From: Methanofollis ethanolicus
GTDB lineage: Archaea; Halobacteriota; Methanomicrobia; Methanomicrobiales; Methanofollaceae
Assembly: GCF_001571385.1 (NCBI RefSeq)
Contig: NZ_BCNW01000001.1
Span: forward strand, 372,001 to 436,000
DNA: 64,000 nucleotides
Reading direction: 5' to 3'
Positions within the stretch are counted from its first letter, which is position 1; every line of letters starts with the position of its first letter. The position numbers were made by a program, and so were the translations under genes. The notes under the pieces are model-generated. The model ran no database searches. It was not told where the DNA came from and worked only from the letters and a program-made list of their open reading frames with translations. Below, piece after piece: positions 9,427 through 16,564 of this stretch.

Positions 9427-10458
9427 TTATTGTTCGCACCTGCGAATCAGAGCCTGAGTCGCACACCGCAGACTTCCGCCCTGTCCGTTATGAACCCCGA
9501 AATAGACCGGATAAACAGAAATTCCACGTTTTTCCAGTTCTTCCCTGATGAACGTATTGTCGTTGTGATCGTTCCAGGACATGATGTAATGACTTTCATC
9601 GACCGGCAGACCATTGACAGCCAGCCGTGAGGCATCTTCCAGAGAAACCGTTATTGTATCAAAGTCTTCAAGCACTTTCGGGATACCTTCTGCAAACGCT
9701 TCAGGACAGAGAATTGCAAGACCTCTTCTGGGAACCGAAAGCACACAGTCAAGATGGAGGATCTCAGGCACCAATGGCACACGCATTACATTGAAGGCGT
9801 CACCCAGGAAATTTTTCAGCCAGCGATATCCGGCTTCATTCGAACCCACGGCGGGATTCATCGAGTTTCCCACCAGGATCGTGGTGCCAAGAACAATGAC
9901 ATCGCCGCCTTCCAGCAACGGTGTTTCGTCACCTGGAATTGCCAGCGGTTCTGTATGCGGCATGGCAACCCACCTGACGCCGTCAACGCATTTTTCCCGT
10001 AAAATTTCACTGAAACCTGAGATGTCTGTTTTTCTGATAGGAGTTCTCAGATTGCATTCGATAACGGTATTTCCGATGATCACCAGATTGTCGCGGGGAA
10101 AATCCTGAGAGTATCCGTTTATCAGGATCTTTTCGCCATAGTTCCCCCGGATGAATTCCTGAGTTATCTCTTTTGGGCGAAGAACCTTTACTCCGAGTTT
10201 TTTCAGAACAGTGATAAAGGCCTGAGTTTCTCCTTCAAGCATTTCGGATTCGCTTTTCCCCGTATCCGGGTGGATCATATCTGCAAAGTTCATTCCGGCC
10301 GTTTCCCTGGCATAGGCGGCTTCATCCTCCGGCAGAATCCGGAGAGCGTTTTCAAACCATGGTGCCTTAAGGTCGGGTGTCATTCCGGTAGATAATCCGA
10401 CGATAACTTCCTGAAGTTTTCCGTATTCGGACTCTACATGGATTTTTGCGTCTTCCAT
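9427..10458 (-). CDS. Amidinotransferase / arginine deiminase-fold enzyme
   Basis: 343 aa of the guanidino-modifying fold. Visible motifs are EGGDVIVLG (substrate Asp/Glu), HLDCVLSV (catalytic His-Asp) and the terminal GGSLRCATQAL with nucleophile Cys332. The pattern fits glycine or scyllo-inosamine amidinotransferases, which pass an amidino group from arginine through a Cys intermediate. The exact acceptor cannot be told. The gene lies just outside the virus left end and reads toward shikimate kinase. Its base composition is lower in GC than the core genes. Confidence 0.75.
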   Translation of the reverse strand: MEDAKIHVESEYGKLQEVIVGLSTGMTPDLKAPWFENALRILPEDEAAYARETAGMNFADMIHPDTGKSESEMLEGETQAFITVLKKLGVKVLRPKEITQEFIRGNYGEKILINGYSQDFPRDNLVIIGNTVIECNLRTPIRKTDISGFSEILREKCVDGVRWVAMPHTEPLAIPGDETPLLEGGDVIVLGTTILVGNSMNPAVGSNEAGYRWLKNFLGDAFNVMRVPLVPEILHLDCVLSVPRRGLAILCPEAFAEGIPKVLEDFDTITVSLEDASRLAVNGLPVDESHYIMSWNDHNDNTFIREELEKRGISVYPVYFGVHNGQGGSLRCATQALIRRCEQ

Positions 10459-10672
10459 ATGACTTTTCCACTTCCCTGGGAATCCGTGTCAGGTCTTCTG
10501 AAAAGAGTCACCTTCCGGGGTTCCATTGTCAGTTAGAAGTAGTTTGGACCGGAAGTATTTATAAAACGTGGGGAATATAGGGAGGTTCTCCTGATGAGAA
10601 TAGATAGATCTCAAAATCAGTCTTCATGTATTGGTGGATATTTCCCGGAAAATGCAGCGAAAATAAAAGAAG
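10459..10672. other. Host intergenic left of provirus with TATA-like element
   Basis: This segment must hold the promoter of the amidinotransferase gene (minus). A TTTATAAAA element at 10557-10565 is readable on both strands. Before integration this stretch lay directly 3' of the tRNA-Val gene. An ATG at 10626 opens a frame that continues through the att core into the integrase. Confidence 0.45.
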
Positions 10673-10733
10673 ATGGGCCCGGGGCGATTCGAACGCCCGA
10701 TCTCCGCCGTGTGAAGGCGACGTCATAGCCAGC
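10673..10733. repeat. attL: host-side copy of the tRNA-Val 3' segment
   Basis: Sixty of 61 bases match 26978-27038. The copy runs from the base beside the tRNA discriminator through the T arm, anticodon arm and into the D arm. The single difference is T at 10701 against C at 27006, in the variable region of the tRNA. Since the intact tRNA is at the right end, this is the displaced host 3' end. Confidence 0.9.
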
Positions 10734-10835
10734 CCCTTTTTCAAATCTGGCGATAAATCAGGGTCGAAGAATTTTTCGACCCCCTCGCGCACACCACGTA
10801 ATGGTAACGAAGATGGGTTAATCATCTCTGAATAC

Positions 10836-11894
10836 ATGGCCGATGCCGATGTGGGCAAACGGTTCCTGGAATACGCCGCAAAGACCCGCACTAAGGACGA
10901 CAAAACGCGCAGGGGATATCTCAATGGCCTGAGATCTCTGCAGCCCATCAAAATCCCCACGGACCTGTCAGATTACAAGGAGATGTACGGGACGAACATA
11001 ACGGACCCTCAGAGAAAAGGTTTGCAGAAGTTCTTTAATTTCCTCCGGGACAAGGAACTGAGAACCGAATGGAACGGCTACGATCTTTCACTGTTCTGGG
11101 GGAATCTGAAGATTGCAGAAAAGGGAGAGGCCAACATGAGCAGCAGGTTGAAGGATCTCACCTCTGCTGAAGTGCAGGCAGCCCGGGAGGGTTTGCCGGA
11201 ACCGGTGCAGGTCTACTACTCACTGCTCGCGTACTCCGGTGCCCGGCACAGCCACCTCTACAAAGCACTGGAGCAGAGCCGGTCCATTGAACGTGTGGGA
11301 AACGCCATTCGGATCGATGTCAAGGATCTTTCCGGAGGGACCAAAAATGAGGCTTACTTCTACTTCCCTGCGGAGATGGAGAAGGCGCTATCTCAGTACT
11401 CACACTCGCACAGCGGGAGCCACCTCCAGAAACTGATCGCTGCGAGCGGGACCGAAGGCCGGCCGGTGAATGTTGCCAGCCTGAGGAAGTGGAATTACAA
11501 CCTGATGCGGACCGGGGACCCTGTCATCGATGCAACCGCCGCCGATCATATCCAGGGGAGAAGCCCCAAGAGCGTAGGAGATCGACACTATGCCGACCTC
11601 GATAAGATCGCCGCCGAGGGTTACAATGCGATTGTGCCGAAACTCCTGCAGGATCTACCTGTGCCTGACTGGATGACGGATTATGCTCCTGCAAGAGCGG
11701 GGAAACCGAAGTCGAAAGGCGGACGGGAGAACCTGATCGCTGGGAAGAACAAGAAGGAGATGGATGAGAAAGAACTGGATCGGATGCTTCGGTCTGGAAT
11801 GTCCCATGCGGAGATCATCAAGCAGTTGCCAGGAGCGAACAAGACGAAGATAGCAGCATATGTCAAAGAACACCCCGAACTGAAGAGAAAATAA
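10836..11894 (+). CDS. int: Tyrosine integrase, archaeal virus type (C-terminal catalytic part in integrated form)
   Basis: 352 aa from ATG 10836; the same frame is open back through attL to 10626. Catalytic features, in numbering from 10836: R137 in GARHSH, K170 region, R217 in SLRKW, H238-R242 in HIQGR, and nucleophile Y252 in RHYAD. The end is a Lys-rich tail with a second helix-turn-helix-like segment (SHAEIIKQLPGANKTKIAAY). No ribosome-binding site precedes 10836, and none precedes 10626. In the circular form the frame would join an RHH-coding segment at the other end. It catalyses integration and excision at tRNA-Val. Confidence 0.85.
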   Translation: MADADVGKRFLEYAAKTRTKDDKTRRGYLNGLRSLQPIKIPTDLSDYKEMYGTNITDPQRKGLQKFFNFLRDKELRTEWNGYDLSLFWGNLKIAEKGEANMSSRLKDLTSAEVQAAREGLPEPVQVYYSLLAYSGARHSHLYKALEQSRSIERVGNAIRIDVKDLSGGTKNEAYFYFPAEMEKALSQYSHSHSGSHLQKLIAASGTEGRPVNVASLRKWNYNLMRTGDPVIDATAADHIQGRSPKSVGDRHYADLDKIAAEGYNAIVPKLLQDLPVPDWMTDYAPARAGKPKSKGGRENLIAGKNKKEMDEKELDRMLRSGMSHAEIIKQLPGANKTKIAAYVKEHPELKRK

Positions 11895-12043
11895 CTCTCT
11901 TCTTTTTTTCCCAGGATGGATTACCCCAACCCCGGGGAGATCGGCCGGCATACACAATCCTCATGGGCGTTTCCCGGCCGATTCCCTCAGAAATGGGTTT
12001 TGTACCTGCTTCAAAAAGTATATCCCTTCGAAGGGTAGACTCC

Positions 12044-12268
12044 ATGTACATGCAGACGATAGAAGTGTCCAACACGATTTATAATGAAATCGTCTCGCGC
12101 AGAATAGGGAAGGAATCTCTCAGTAAGACTCTTGAACGTGAATTAAAACCTGTCAAAAAATGTGCGAGAACTGCCGAGTTGGAGAGGTTAAGGAGACAGC
12201 CGGGATCTGATATATCGGTTGTTGAAAAAAGATTGGCTTCTAAAAGATTGGAAGTTAACACGATTTAA
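12044..12268 (+). CDS. Small antitoxin-like protein converging on RelE toxin
   Basis: 74 aa. An N-terminal beta strand plus helices (TIEVSNTIYNEIVSRRIGKE) and a charged tail resemble short VapB/RelB-type antitoxins. A TATA-like GTATATCC at 12018-12025 lies so close to ATG 12044 or 12050 that the message would be leaderless. Its 3' end overlaps the convergent RelE-like gene by 14 bases. Whether it pairs with that toxin is inferred from position only. Confidence 0.55.
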   Translation: MYMQTIEVSNTIYNEIVSRRIGKESLSKTLERELKPVKKCARTAELERLRRQPGSDISVVEKRLASKRLEVNTI

Positions 12269-12548
12269 GCCAATTGTGATACTTTTTTTCAGTCATAATC
12301 TTTAGAACTGCTGCGTACTGATTCGGCCCAGTCCCTTCAATAACATAAATCACAACATGGTCATGAGGAACATGCAAACGCCAGAATCCCTTACAATTTC
12401 CTTTTAACTCGTGTTTATTGCAGGAATTTATATTCACTAACAGATATTCGCCAAGACATTTTTTGATTTTATCAATAATACTCTCCTCAATGGAGAGGTT
12501 CTTTTCAAGATACCTCTCCACGTCTCGTTTTATCTCAATCTTTGCCAT
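12255..12548 (-). CDS. RelE/ParE-superfamily toxin-like protein
   Basis: 97 aa with the RelE-like pattern: charged helices, then CLGEYLL, LKGNCKGFWRLHV and a final strand. It is clearly related to the product at 26129-26443: both share CLGE-LL, CNK, LKG and RLH in the same order. It follows the PKD gene end region on the minus strand, and its 3' end overlaps the convergent small ORF at 12044. Such proteins usually cleave ribosome-bound mRNA. No classical upstream antitoxin precedes it. Confidence 0.65.
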   Translation of the reverse strand: MAKIEIKRDVERYLEKNLSIEESIIDKIKKCLGEYLLVNINSCNKHELKGNCKGFWRLHVPHDHVVIYVIEGTGPNQYAAVLKIMTEKKYHNWLKSC

Positions 12549-12558
12549 AGTATCTTCT

Positions 12559-13551
12559 CTAGAATATCTTTACTCCTCTGATGCCATAGAACATCGTCGG
12601 TTTTGCATTCGGAAAAACGCCCTTGAATTCCCACGATGACGATGTGAATTCATCAGACGCGTTCAGCCAGGCAAGCGGGAAGCCCAGCCCACAGCAAAAA
12701 CACCGAGAAAGCATCGTTTCAGGATCTGCGAGTTCTTCGGGAGTAATGCCATAATTGGAGCACGTTTCAGCGTTAATAATGCTCCCCTCGGGGCCGCCGT
12801 TTGTCGTGACGGCGAATAGCCCCGGGTCTGTGAACGAGTCTGAGAACGATTCGTGCCGTACGGAGATCTGTCCGGCCTGCCGGTTAGGATAGATCACCAC
12901 ATCCGGGAGGTGTTCAACTGGCCGATCCGGTTTGGTAGCGATCCGGGCGAGAGACCAATATCTGCCGGTTTCCTCGTCTCTCCACCCATACTGCTGTGGA
13001 GGGACGATCCCGACTCCGTTTTTGTTGACGAAAAATTCTTTCGGATCGTCCAAATTGAACCGTTCTCCACAGATATTGAGCGTCCCGGTCCATACCTCCG
13101 GGTATTCTGCGGTTTCGAGGGTGGCCCCTCCGAAAAAGGCGAGGAGAGGATAACAAAACCCGACCGGATACCCGTAGATGATGTGATCGGGCGGGTATAT
13201 ACGATCCTCGGAGCCATTACAGCATGGATACAGCATTAGGAAATTCCCGATATAGCCGACTCGTTCAGGATGGCCCTCTTTGGTACAACAGGAAAAACAA
13301 TTTAGGCCTATCCCATCCCCTCGCCAGGGGAAATATCGCCGGATCTTCTCTGCTACTGTTTCGGCTCCCGGAGGTGCCGCACGTTCACGTACGGAGATGT
13401 TGGAGGTACTAGAGTTTGATCCACCGGGGCCTGAAACAGTCAGAGTGACTGTATAGGTTCCCGGCTTCTCGAATATGTGGGCGGGGTTCTTGTCATGACT
13501 AATTGGGCTTCCATCGCCGAAATTCCACGTAAATGGGTGCTCCTCAGCCAT
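12559..13551 (-). CDS. Virus surface protein: second half of a PKD domain plus Cys-rich C-terminal domain
   Basis: 330 aa. It opens directly in the middle of a PKD domain (FTWNFGDGSPISHD then PGTYTVTLTVSGPGG), lacking the first strands, which instead end the upstream gene. Residues 70-330 form an unrecognised domain with repeated Cys pairs (CFSCC, CCNG, CFCCG), possibly disulfide- or metal-stabilised. ATG 13551 follows the upstream stop by 19 bases with only a weak ribosome-binding stretch (GATAGGG). It is a likely spike or receptor-binding tip at the end of the virion operon. Confidence 0.7.
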   Translation of the reverse strand: MAEEHPFTWNFGDGSPISHDKNPAHIFEKPGTYTVTLTVSGPGGSNSSTSNISVRERAAPPGAETVAEKIRRYFPWRGDGIGLNCFSCCTKEGHPERVGYIGNFLMLYPCCNGSEDRIYPPDHIIYGYPVGFCYPLLAFFGGATLETAEYPEVWTGTLNICGERFNLDDPKEFFVNKNGVGIVPPQQYGWRDEETGRYWSLARIATKPDRPVEHLPDVVIYPNRQAGQISVRHESFSDSFTDPGLFAVTTNGGPEGSIINAETCSNYGITPEELADPETMLSRCFCCGLGFPLAWLNASDEFTSSSWEFKGVFPNAKPTMFYGIRGVKIF

Positions 13552-13570
13552 GCCCTATCGCCGTCCCTGT

Positions 13571-14083
13571 TTAGGCAGAAGGCCAGAGGTCGCCGGTACT
13601 GTTGTTGGTGAACGTGACCGTGAGCGGGGCTATGCCGCTTGTCTTGTCTGCGGTGAATCCAGCGACCGGCGCGGGGTGGCCAACGGTGATCGCTACCTCT
13701 TTGCTGTTGCTTCCGCCGGGGCCGGTAACGGTCAGTTTCGCGGTATAGTTCCCTGCGGCGGCGTAGGTGTGCGCGGGACTGGTCTCGGTCGAGGTCTCGC
13801 CGTCGCCAAATGCCCATGACCGGGACGTGATGTTTCCGGTCGAGGCGTCGGCGAACGTGACGGTCAGCGGGTAGTTTCCGCTTGTCTTGTCGGGCGTGAA
13901 CCCGGCGACCGGCGCGGGCCATGTGGCGGTGATCGTGGTCGTCTTTTCGGTGCTTCCTCCGGGACCGGCGGCGGTCAGGGTGACCGTATAGGTGCCGGGG
14001 GTCTCAAAAATGTGAGTCGGATTCTCATCATGACTTACGGCCGAACCATCGCCGAAGTCCCACGTATACGCGTAATTCGTCAT
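13571..14083 (-). CDS. Virus PKD-repeat protein with half domains at both ends
   Basis: 170 aa made almost wholly of PKD sequence: the second half of a PKD (WDFGDG onward) at residues 1-54, one complete PKD at about 56-140, and the first half of another (PAPVAGFTADKTSG to NNSTG) at the C-terminus. ATG 14083 has a good AAGGTGA ribosome-binding site inside the gap after the upstream stop. PKD domains are beta-sandwich adhesion or stalk modules. The arrangement suggests a chain of three proteins joined by complementary half domains. Confidence 0.75.
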   Translation of the reverse strand: MTNYAYTWDFGDGSAVSHDENPTHIFETPGTYTVTLTAAGPGGSTEKTTTITATWPAPVAGFTPDKTSGNYPLTVTFADASTGNITSRSWAFGDGETSTETSPAHTYAAAGNYTAKLTVTGPGGSNSKEVAITVGHPAPVAGFTADKTSGIAPLTVTFTNNSTGDLWPSA

Positions 14084-14104
14084 TTTCTTTCACCTTATAT
14101 CAAT

Positions 14105-14779
14105 TCAATAAATTTCTCCAGTGCTTTTGTTCGTTAGTGTTACAGTAAGCGGGGCTTTTCCGCTTGTCGGGTTGGCGGTGAAGTTTGCGACCGGTGCGGG
14201 GGTTGGGGCCGTGCCAGGCGACGCGAAGATCCCGCCGATCTGGGACGTGGTCCGGGTGCTCCCACCGGGCGGATACCAGAATGCGACCTCTAACTTCAGG
14301 GTCGTAAACGTCCGATTTTTCAGTTCGATCAGGCCGTCCGCGTTGAGGGGATAGGCCGGGTGGGGGAGAGCCGATCCCGTGCGGGCCTGGGAGAGGTCCA
14401 GGGCGATCTCATCATCCAGGTAGAGCCGCCAGGTGGATTGAATGTGGTTCGGGTTGGGATATTCGGTGCTCGGTTTCCAGGCGATCAGGATATCGGCGGG
14501 GGTCGAGGGTTGGGAGTTCGTCGCCGTGACCTCGTAGGTAAATTTCTCCTCCTCGTTAAGGGGTAGTCCCTGGGTCATCCAGCATGGGATCGGTATCCAG
14601 TCGGCGAGGTCTGCGGCGGGGGCGTCCCGGATTTGGCCGCTGTTCGGGTCGGCTAACGCATACCCACAGGTCATCTCGATATCTTCCTGTTCGGGCTGTT
14701 GGACGTACCCGGCACGCGTGGCCTTGACGCTACTTGTAGGGCTGTAGGGGTCTAAATTGAACTGCAATAGGTTGGCCAT
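14105..14779 (-). CDS. Virus structural protein ending in first half of a PKD domain
   Basis: 224 aa from ATG 14779. Residues 1-185 are beta-rich with no recognised family and could be a vertex or spike base. After a Pro-rich linker (PGTAPTPAPVANF) the protein ends with the first strands of a PKD domain (TSGKAPLTVTLTNKSTG) and a TGA. The next gene starts with the missing half. This frame and the next are in register, but two in-frame TGA codons separate them. Confidence 0.7.
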   Translation of the reverse strand: MANLLQFNLDPYSPTSSVKATRAGYVQQPEQEDIEMTCGYALADPNSGQIRDAPAADLADWIPIPCWMTQGLPLNEEEKFTYEVTATNSQPSTPADILIAWKPSTEYPNPNHIQSTWRLYLDDEIALDLSQARTGSALPHPAYPLNADGLIELKNRTFTTLKLEVAFWYPPGGSTRTTSQIGGIFASPGTAPTPAPVANFTANPTSGKAPLTVTLTNKSTGEIY

Positions 14780-14784
14780 ACCAC

Positions 14785-15165
14785 TCACGCGAAAACCATC
14801 CGGCAGGACCACCTGCACGGTGCCGACCCGACATTCTGGACTTTCAGGGTGATGGTGTTGATCGTGTACCCGGTCGGCAGTTCGATCGTTCCCGCTTCGT
14901 CGGTGAACCACATGACGGTGGTGTTATCGTTCCGGATCTCCAGGAAACAATCTGCCGGCACCGACACACAGAGGTAGCGTAACCTCCGGTTGATCGTCAC
15001 CGTTTTTTCGTAGGTCGCGCCGGCCTCCAGTGTGATTTCATCCGTCGAAGGCGGGTACTGGAGGATTCTATCTTCCGTGCTACCTTTCCCCAGGGCTGAA
15101 AGGATATACGTCAGAAGTGCTTTCACTTCCTTCATTTCCGCACAGAACGTATACGGTTCCATCAT
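14785..15165 (-). CDS. Small beta-rich virion protein, candidate vertex/penton or fibre base
   Basis: 126 aa from ATG 15165, which has a GAGGAGG ribosome-binding site and overlaps the previous stop as ATGA. An N-terminal helix of about 30 residues is followed by alternating strands (ATYEKTVTINRR, LRYLCVSVPADCFLEI, INTITLKVQNVG). The strand pattern fits a single jelly roll or similar attachment module. No catalytic residues are visible. The position between membrane proteins and PKD proteins suggests a role at the capsid vertex. Confidence 0.6.
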   Translation of the reverse strand: MMEPYTFCAEMKEVKALLTYILSALGKGSTEDRILQYPPSTDEITLEAGATYEKTVTINRRLRYLCVSVPADCFLEIRNDNTTVMWFTDEAGTIELPTGYTINTITLKVQNVGSAPCRWSCRMVFA

Positions 15166-15311
15166 CTCCCCCTCCTCATCAGAACGTAGCAGACGACGGC
15201 ACCCACCAGGATACCGATCAGGTACTTTCGGTACCGGTACAGCATGCACTTTATGCCGCCTTCACCGTTCAGGATACTTTCACATTCCAGACATCCCGAG
15301 AAATCGACCAT
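15162..15311 (-). CDS. Small single-helix membrane protein with CxxC
   Basis: 49 aa from ATG 15311 (GGAGGT ribosome-binding site). It has CLEC at residues 7-10, Cys22, one hydrophobic helix at 31-45 (LIGILVGAVVCYVLM) and a basic tail RRGR. The start lies 2 bases before the upstream stop codon. This is probably one of the internal-membrane proteins of the virion. Confidence 0.6.
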   Translation of the reverse strand: MVDFSGCLECESILNGEGGIKCMLYRYRKYLIGILVGAVVCYVLMRRGR

Positions 15312-15312
15312 C

Positions 15313-15468
15313 TTACAGACCTCCGGGTTCCACGCTCTTCTGATGAACCGGGCATCGTGCAAACTCCATTTTGATCTGCGAGATCTCCGTTTTCATCTGC
15401 CAGAGCAGCGCGAAGTTCGCCGTAAACCCGGCAAAAAGGGCAATGTAGATTCCTAAAAGTTCGTACAT
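15313..15468 (-). CDS. Small single-helix membrane protein
   Basis: 51 aa from ATG 15468, preceded by GAGGTGA. An N-terminal hydrophobic segment (LLGIYIALFAGFTANFALLW) is followed by an amphipathic helix and a short Pro/Gly tail. It lies between the 118-aa gene (stop 15475) and the 49-aa gene with no spare bases, as expected of a real operon member. A different frame across the same bases, longer but without coding sense, is rejected. Confidence 0.6.
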   Translation of the reverse strand: MYELLGIYIALFAGFTANFALLWQMKTEISQIKMEFARCPVHQKSVEPGGL

Positions 15469-15474
15469 CCCTTT

Positions 15475-15831
15475 TCACCTCATGAAGTCCTTGATCCGCG
15501 GGAGGAACGCGATCACCACAACTGCCACTATCCCGAGGAGCAGGAGCCAGCCGCCGATCTTCGAAGCGTTTTTCTCGGTGGTTCCCATTGCGGAATCAAC
15601 GCTGGCACCCATAGCCGCCAGGCCGACCGCACCGCCGACCCCTGCCACTGCCGGGATCGCTCCCCACTTACCGATGTTGAGTATCGCCGCCCGGGTGTTC
15701 ACCCCGGTATCAACTACTGCCGATTCGATCTTCGCGACGTCTGCGATCTCTTTCAGTTTCTTTGCCTCCGAAAGTGTCGCATCCCCTGCTATGGATGCAA
15801 TCCTCTTCAGAAGCGCTGCCTGTCCGCTCAT
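15475..15831 (-). CDS. Virion membrane protein with two hydrophobic segments
   Basis: 118 aa. A charged helical N-terminus (residues 1-50) is followed by a Gly/Ala hydrophobic stretch at about 55-75 and a strong C-terminal transmembrane helix (WLLLLGIVAVVVIAFL) with basic end RIKDFMR. The start overlaps the stop of the 244-aa gene (ATGA). No homology is recognised. Membrane-associated proteins beside the capsid gene are typical of viruses with an internal lipid layer. Confidence 0.65.
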   Translation of the reverse strand: MSGQAALLKRIASIAGDATLSEAKKLKEIADVAKIESAVVDTGVNTRAAILNIGKWGAIPAVAGVGGAVGLAAMGASVDSAMGTTEKNASKIGGWLLLLGIVAVVVIAFLPRIKDFMR

Positions 15832-16562
15832 GCCTTCGCTCCTTCACTGGATTTTTTCGTTGTTTTTCCGCTGCCTTTCCGGTAGACGAAGAAGTAGTAG
15901 ACTCCAGCCACAATTGCCAGAACGGCCACGATGATCAGCGGAATGGATAACCCCTGCTCTTGTGCCTCCTTCGCGATGTCCCCGAGTATCGGGACATCTG
16001 AGATCGTGTCGAGTGCCCCGCTTGCGGCTTCATCAGCCCCGCCAAAGAGCGAATCATACCACGCCTGCCAGTCGAAATCATCCCCGGACGTGCCCCCCCC
16101 ACCGGGCGCGTAGGGGTTCTCCTGCCCCCCTGTCGGGGTCGTATCTTTCGGCGCGTCGTCCGGTGCTGCCTGCGGTGTGGTGCCGTCGCCACTCAGGATC
16201 TTTGAAATTGCCAGGGCCGACCCCCCCAACAGGGTCGTCCCCAACACGGTTTTGCTGGTGAGAGTTTGCGCTATCTGACTCGTTACTTTTGTTTTTGACG
16301 CTGCTGTCGCTGCTTCTACTGCCGCATTTGCCTCTTTCTGTGCCGCGGCTGCTGCTTCGATCACCCTTGCCTGCCGAGCCGTTACTTTCCCGGTGTTTCT
16401 TACAGTCTCCGCCACCGTTTCGGCCGCCCGTGCAGCATTTGCCGCGTTTTTTGCTGCGGTTTCCGCCGCGTTTTTTGCCACTTTCGCCGGAGTCCCGGCC
16501 CGGGTAACCGTTTTCAGAACGCCGGACCCGATCCGGGTAAGAGCGCTGAATATTCCTGCCAT
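15828..16562 (-). CDS. Ala-rich virion membrane protein
   Basis: 244 aa. Residues 1-100 form long Ala-rich amphipathic helices, then a short hydrophobic stretch, a Pro/Gly/Asp linker around 128-160, and a C-terminal transmembrane helix (SIPLIIVAVLAIVAGVYYFFV) followed by a Lys/Ser tail. The opening MAGIFSALTRIGSG matches the opening of the next gene upstream (MAGLFSAIGSVLSG), so the two may be diverged paralogues. Likely attached to the virion inner membrane. Confidence 0.65.
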   Translation of the reverse strand: MAGIFSALTRIGSGVLKTVTRAGTPAKVAKNAAETAAKNAANAARAAETVAETVRNTGKVTARQARVIEAAAAAQKEANAAVEAATAASKTKVTSQIAQTLTSKTVLGTTLLGGSALAISKILSGDGTTPQAAPDDAPKDTTPTGGQENPYAPGGGGTSGDDFDWQAWYDSLFGGADEAASGALDTISDVPILGDIAKEAQEQGLSIPLIIVAVLAIVAGVYYFFVYRKGSGKTTKKSSEGAKA

Positions 16563-16564
16563 TA

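Noticed and set aside
10626-10835. Integrase start at ATG 10626
   Set aside because: The first 16 codons are host sequence left of attL and the next 20 are tRNA antisense; there is no ribosome-binding site. Kept as part of the split-gene finding rather than as the annotated start.
13551-14105. Frameshifted or decayed single PKD gene
   Set aside because: Each downstream frame has its own ATG, the first with a good AAGGTGA site, and the cut falls at the same domain position twice. Decay is not excluded and is given as the refuting outcome in the finding.
15269-15478. 69-codon minus-strand frame
   Set aside because: Overlaps the better-supported 51-aa membrane protein frame, which has a ribosome-binding site and operon coupling.
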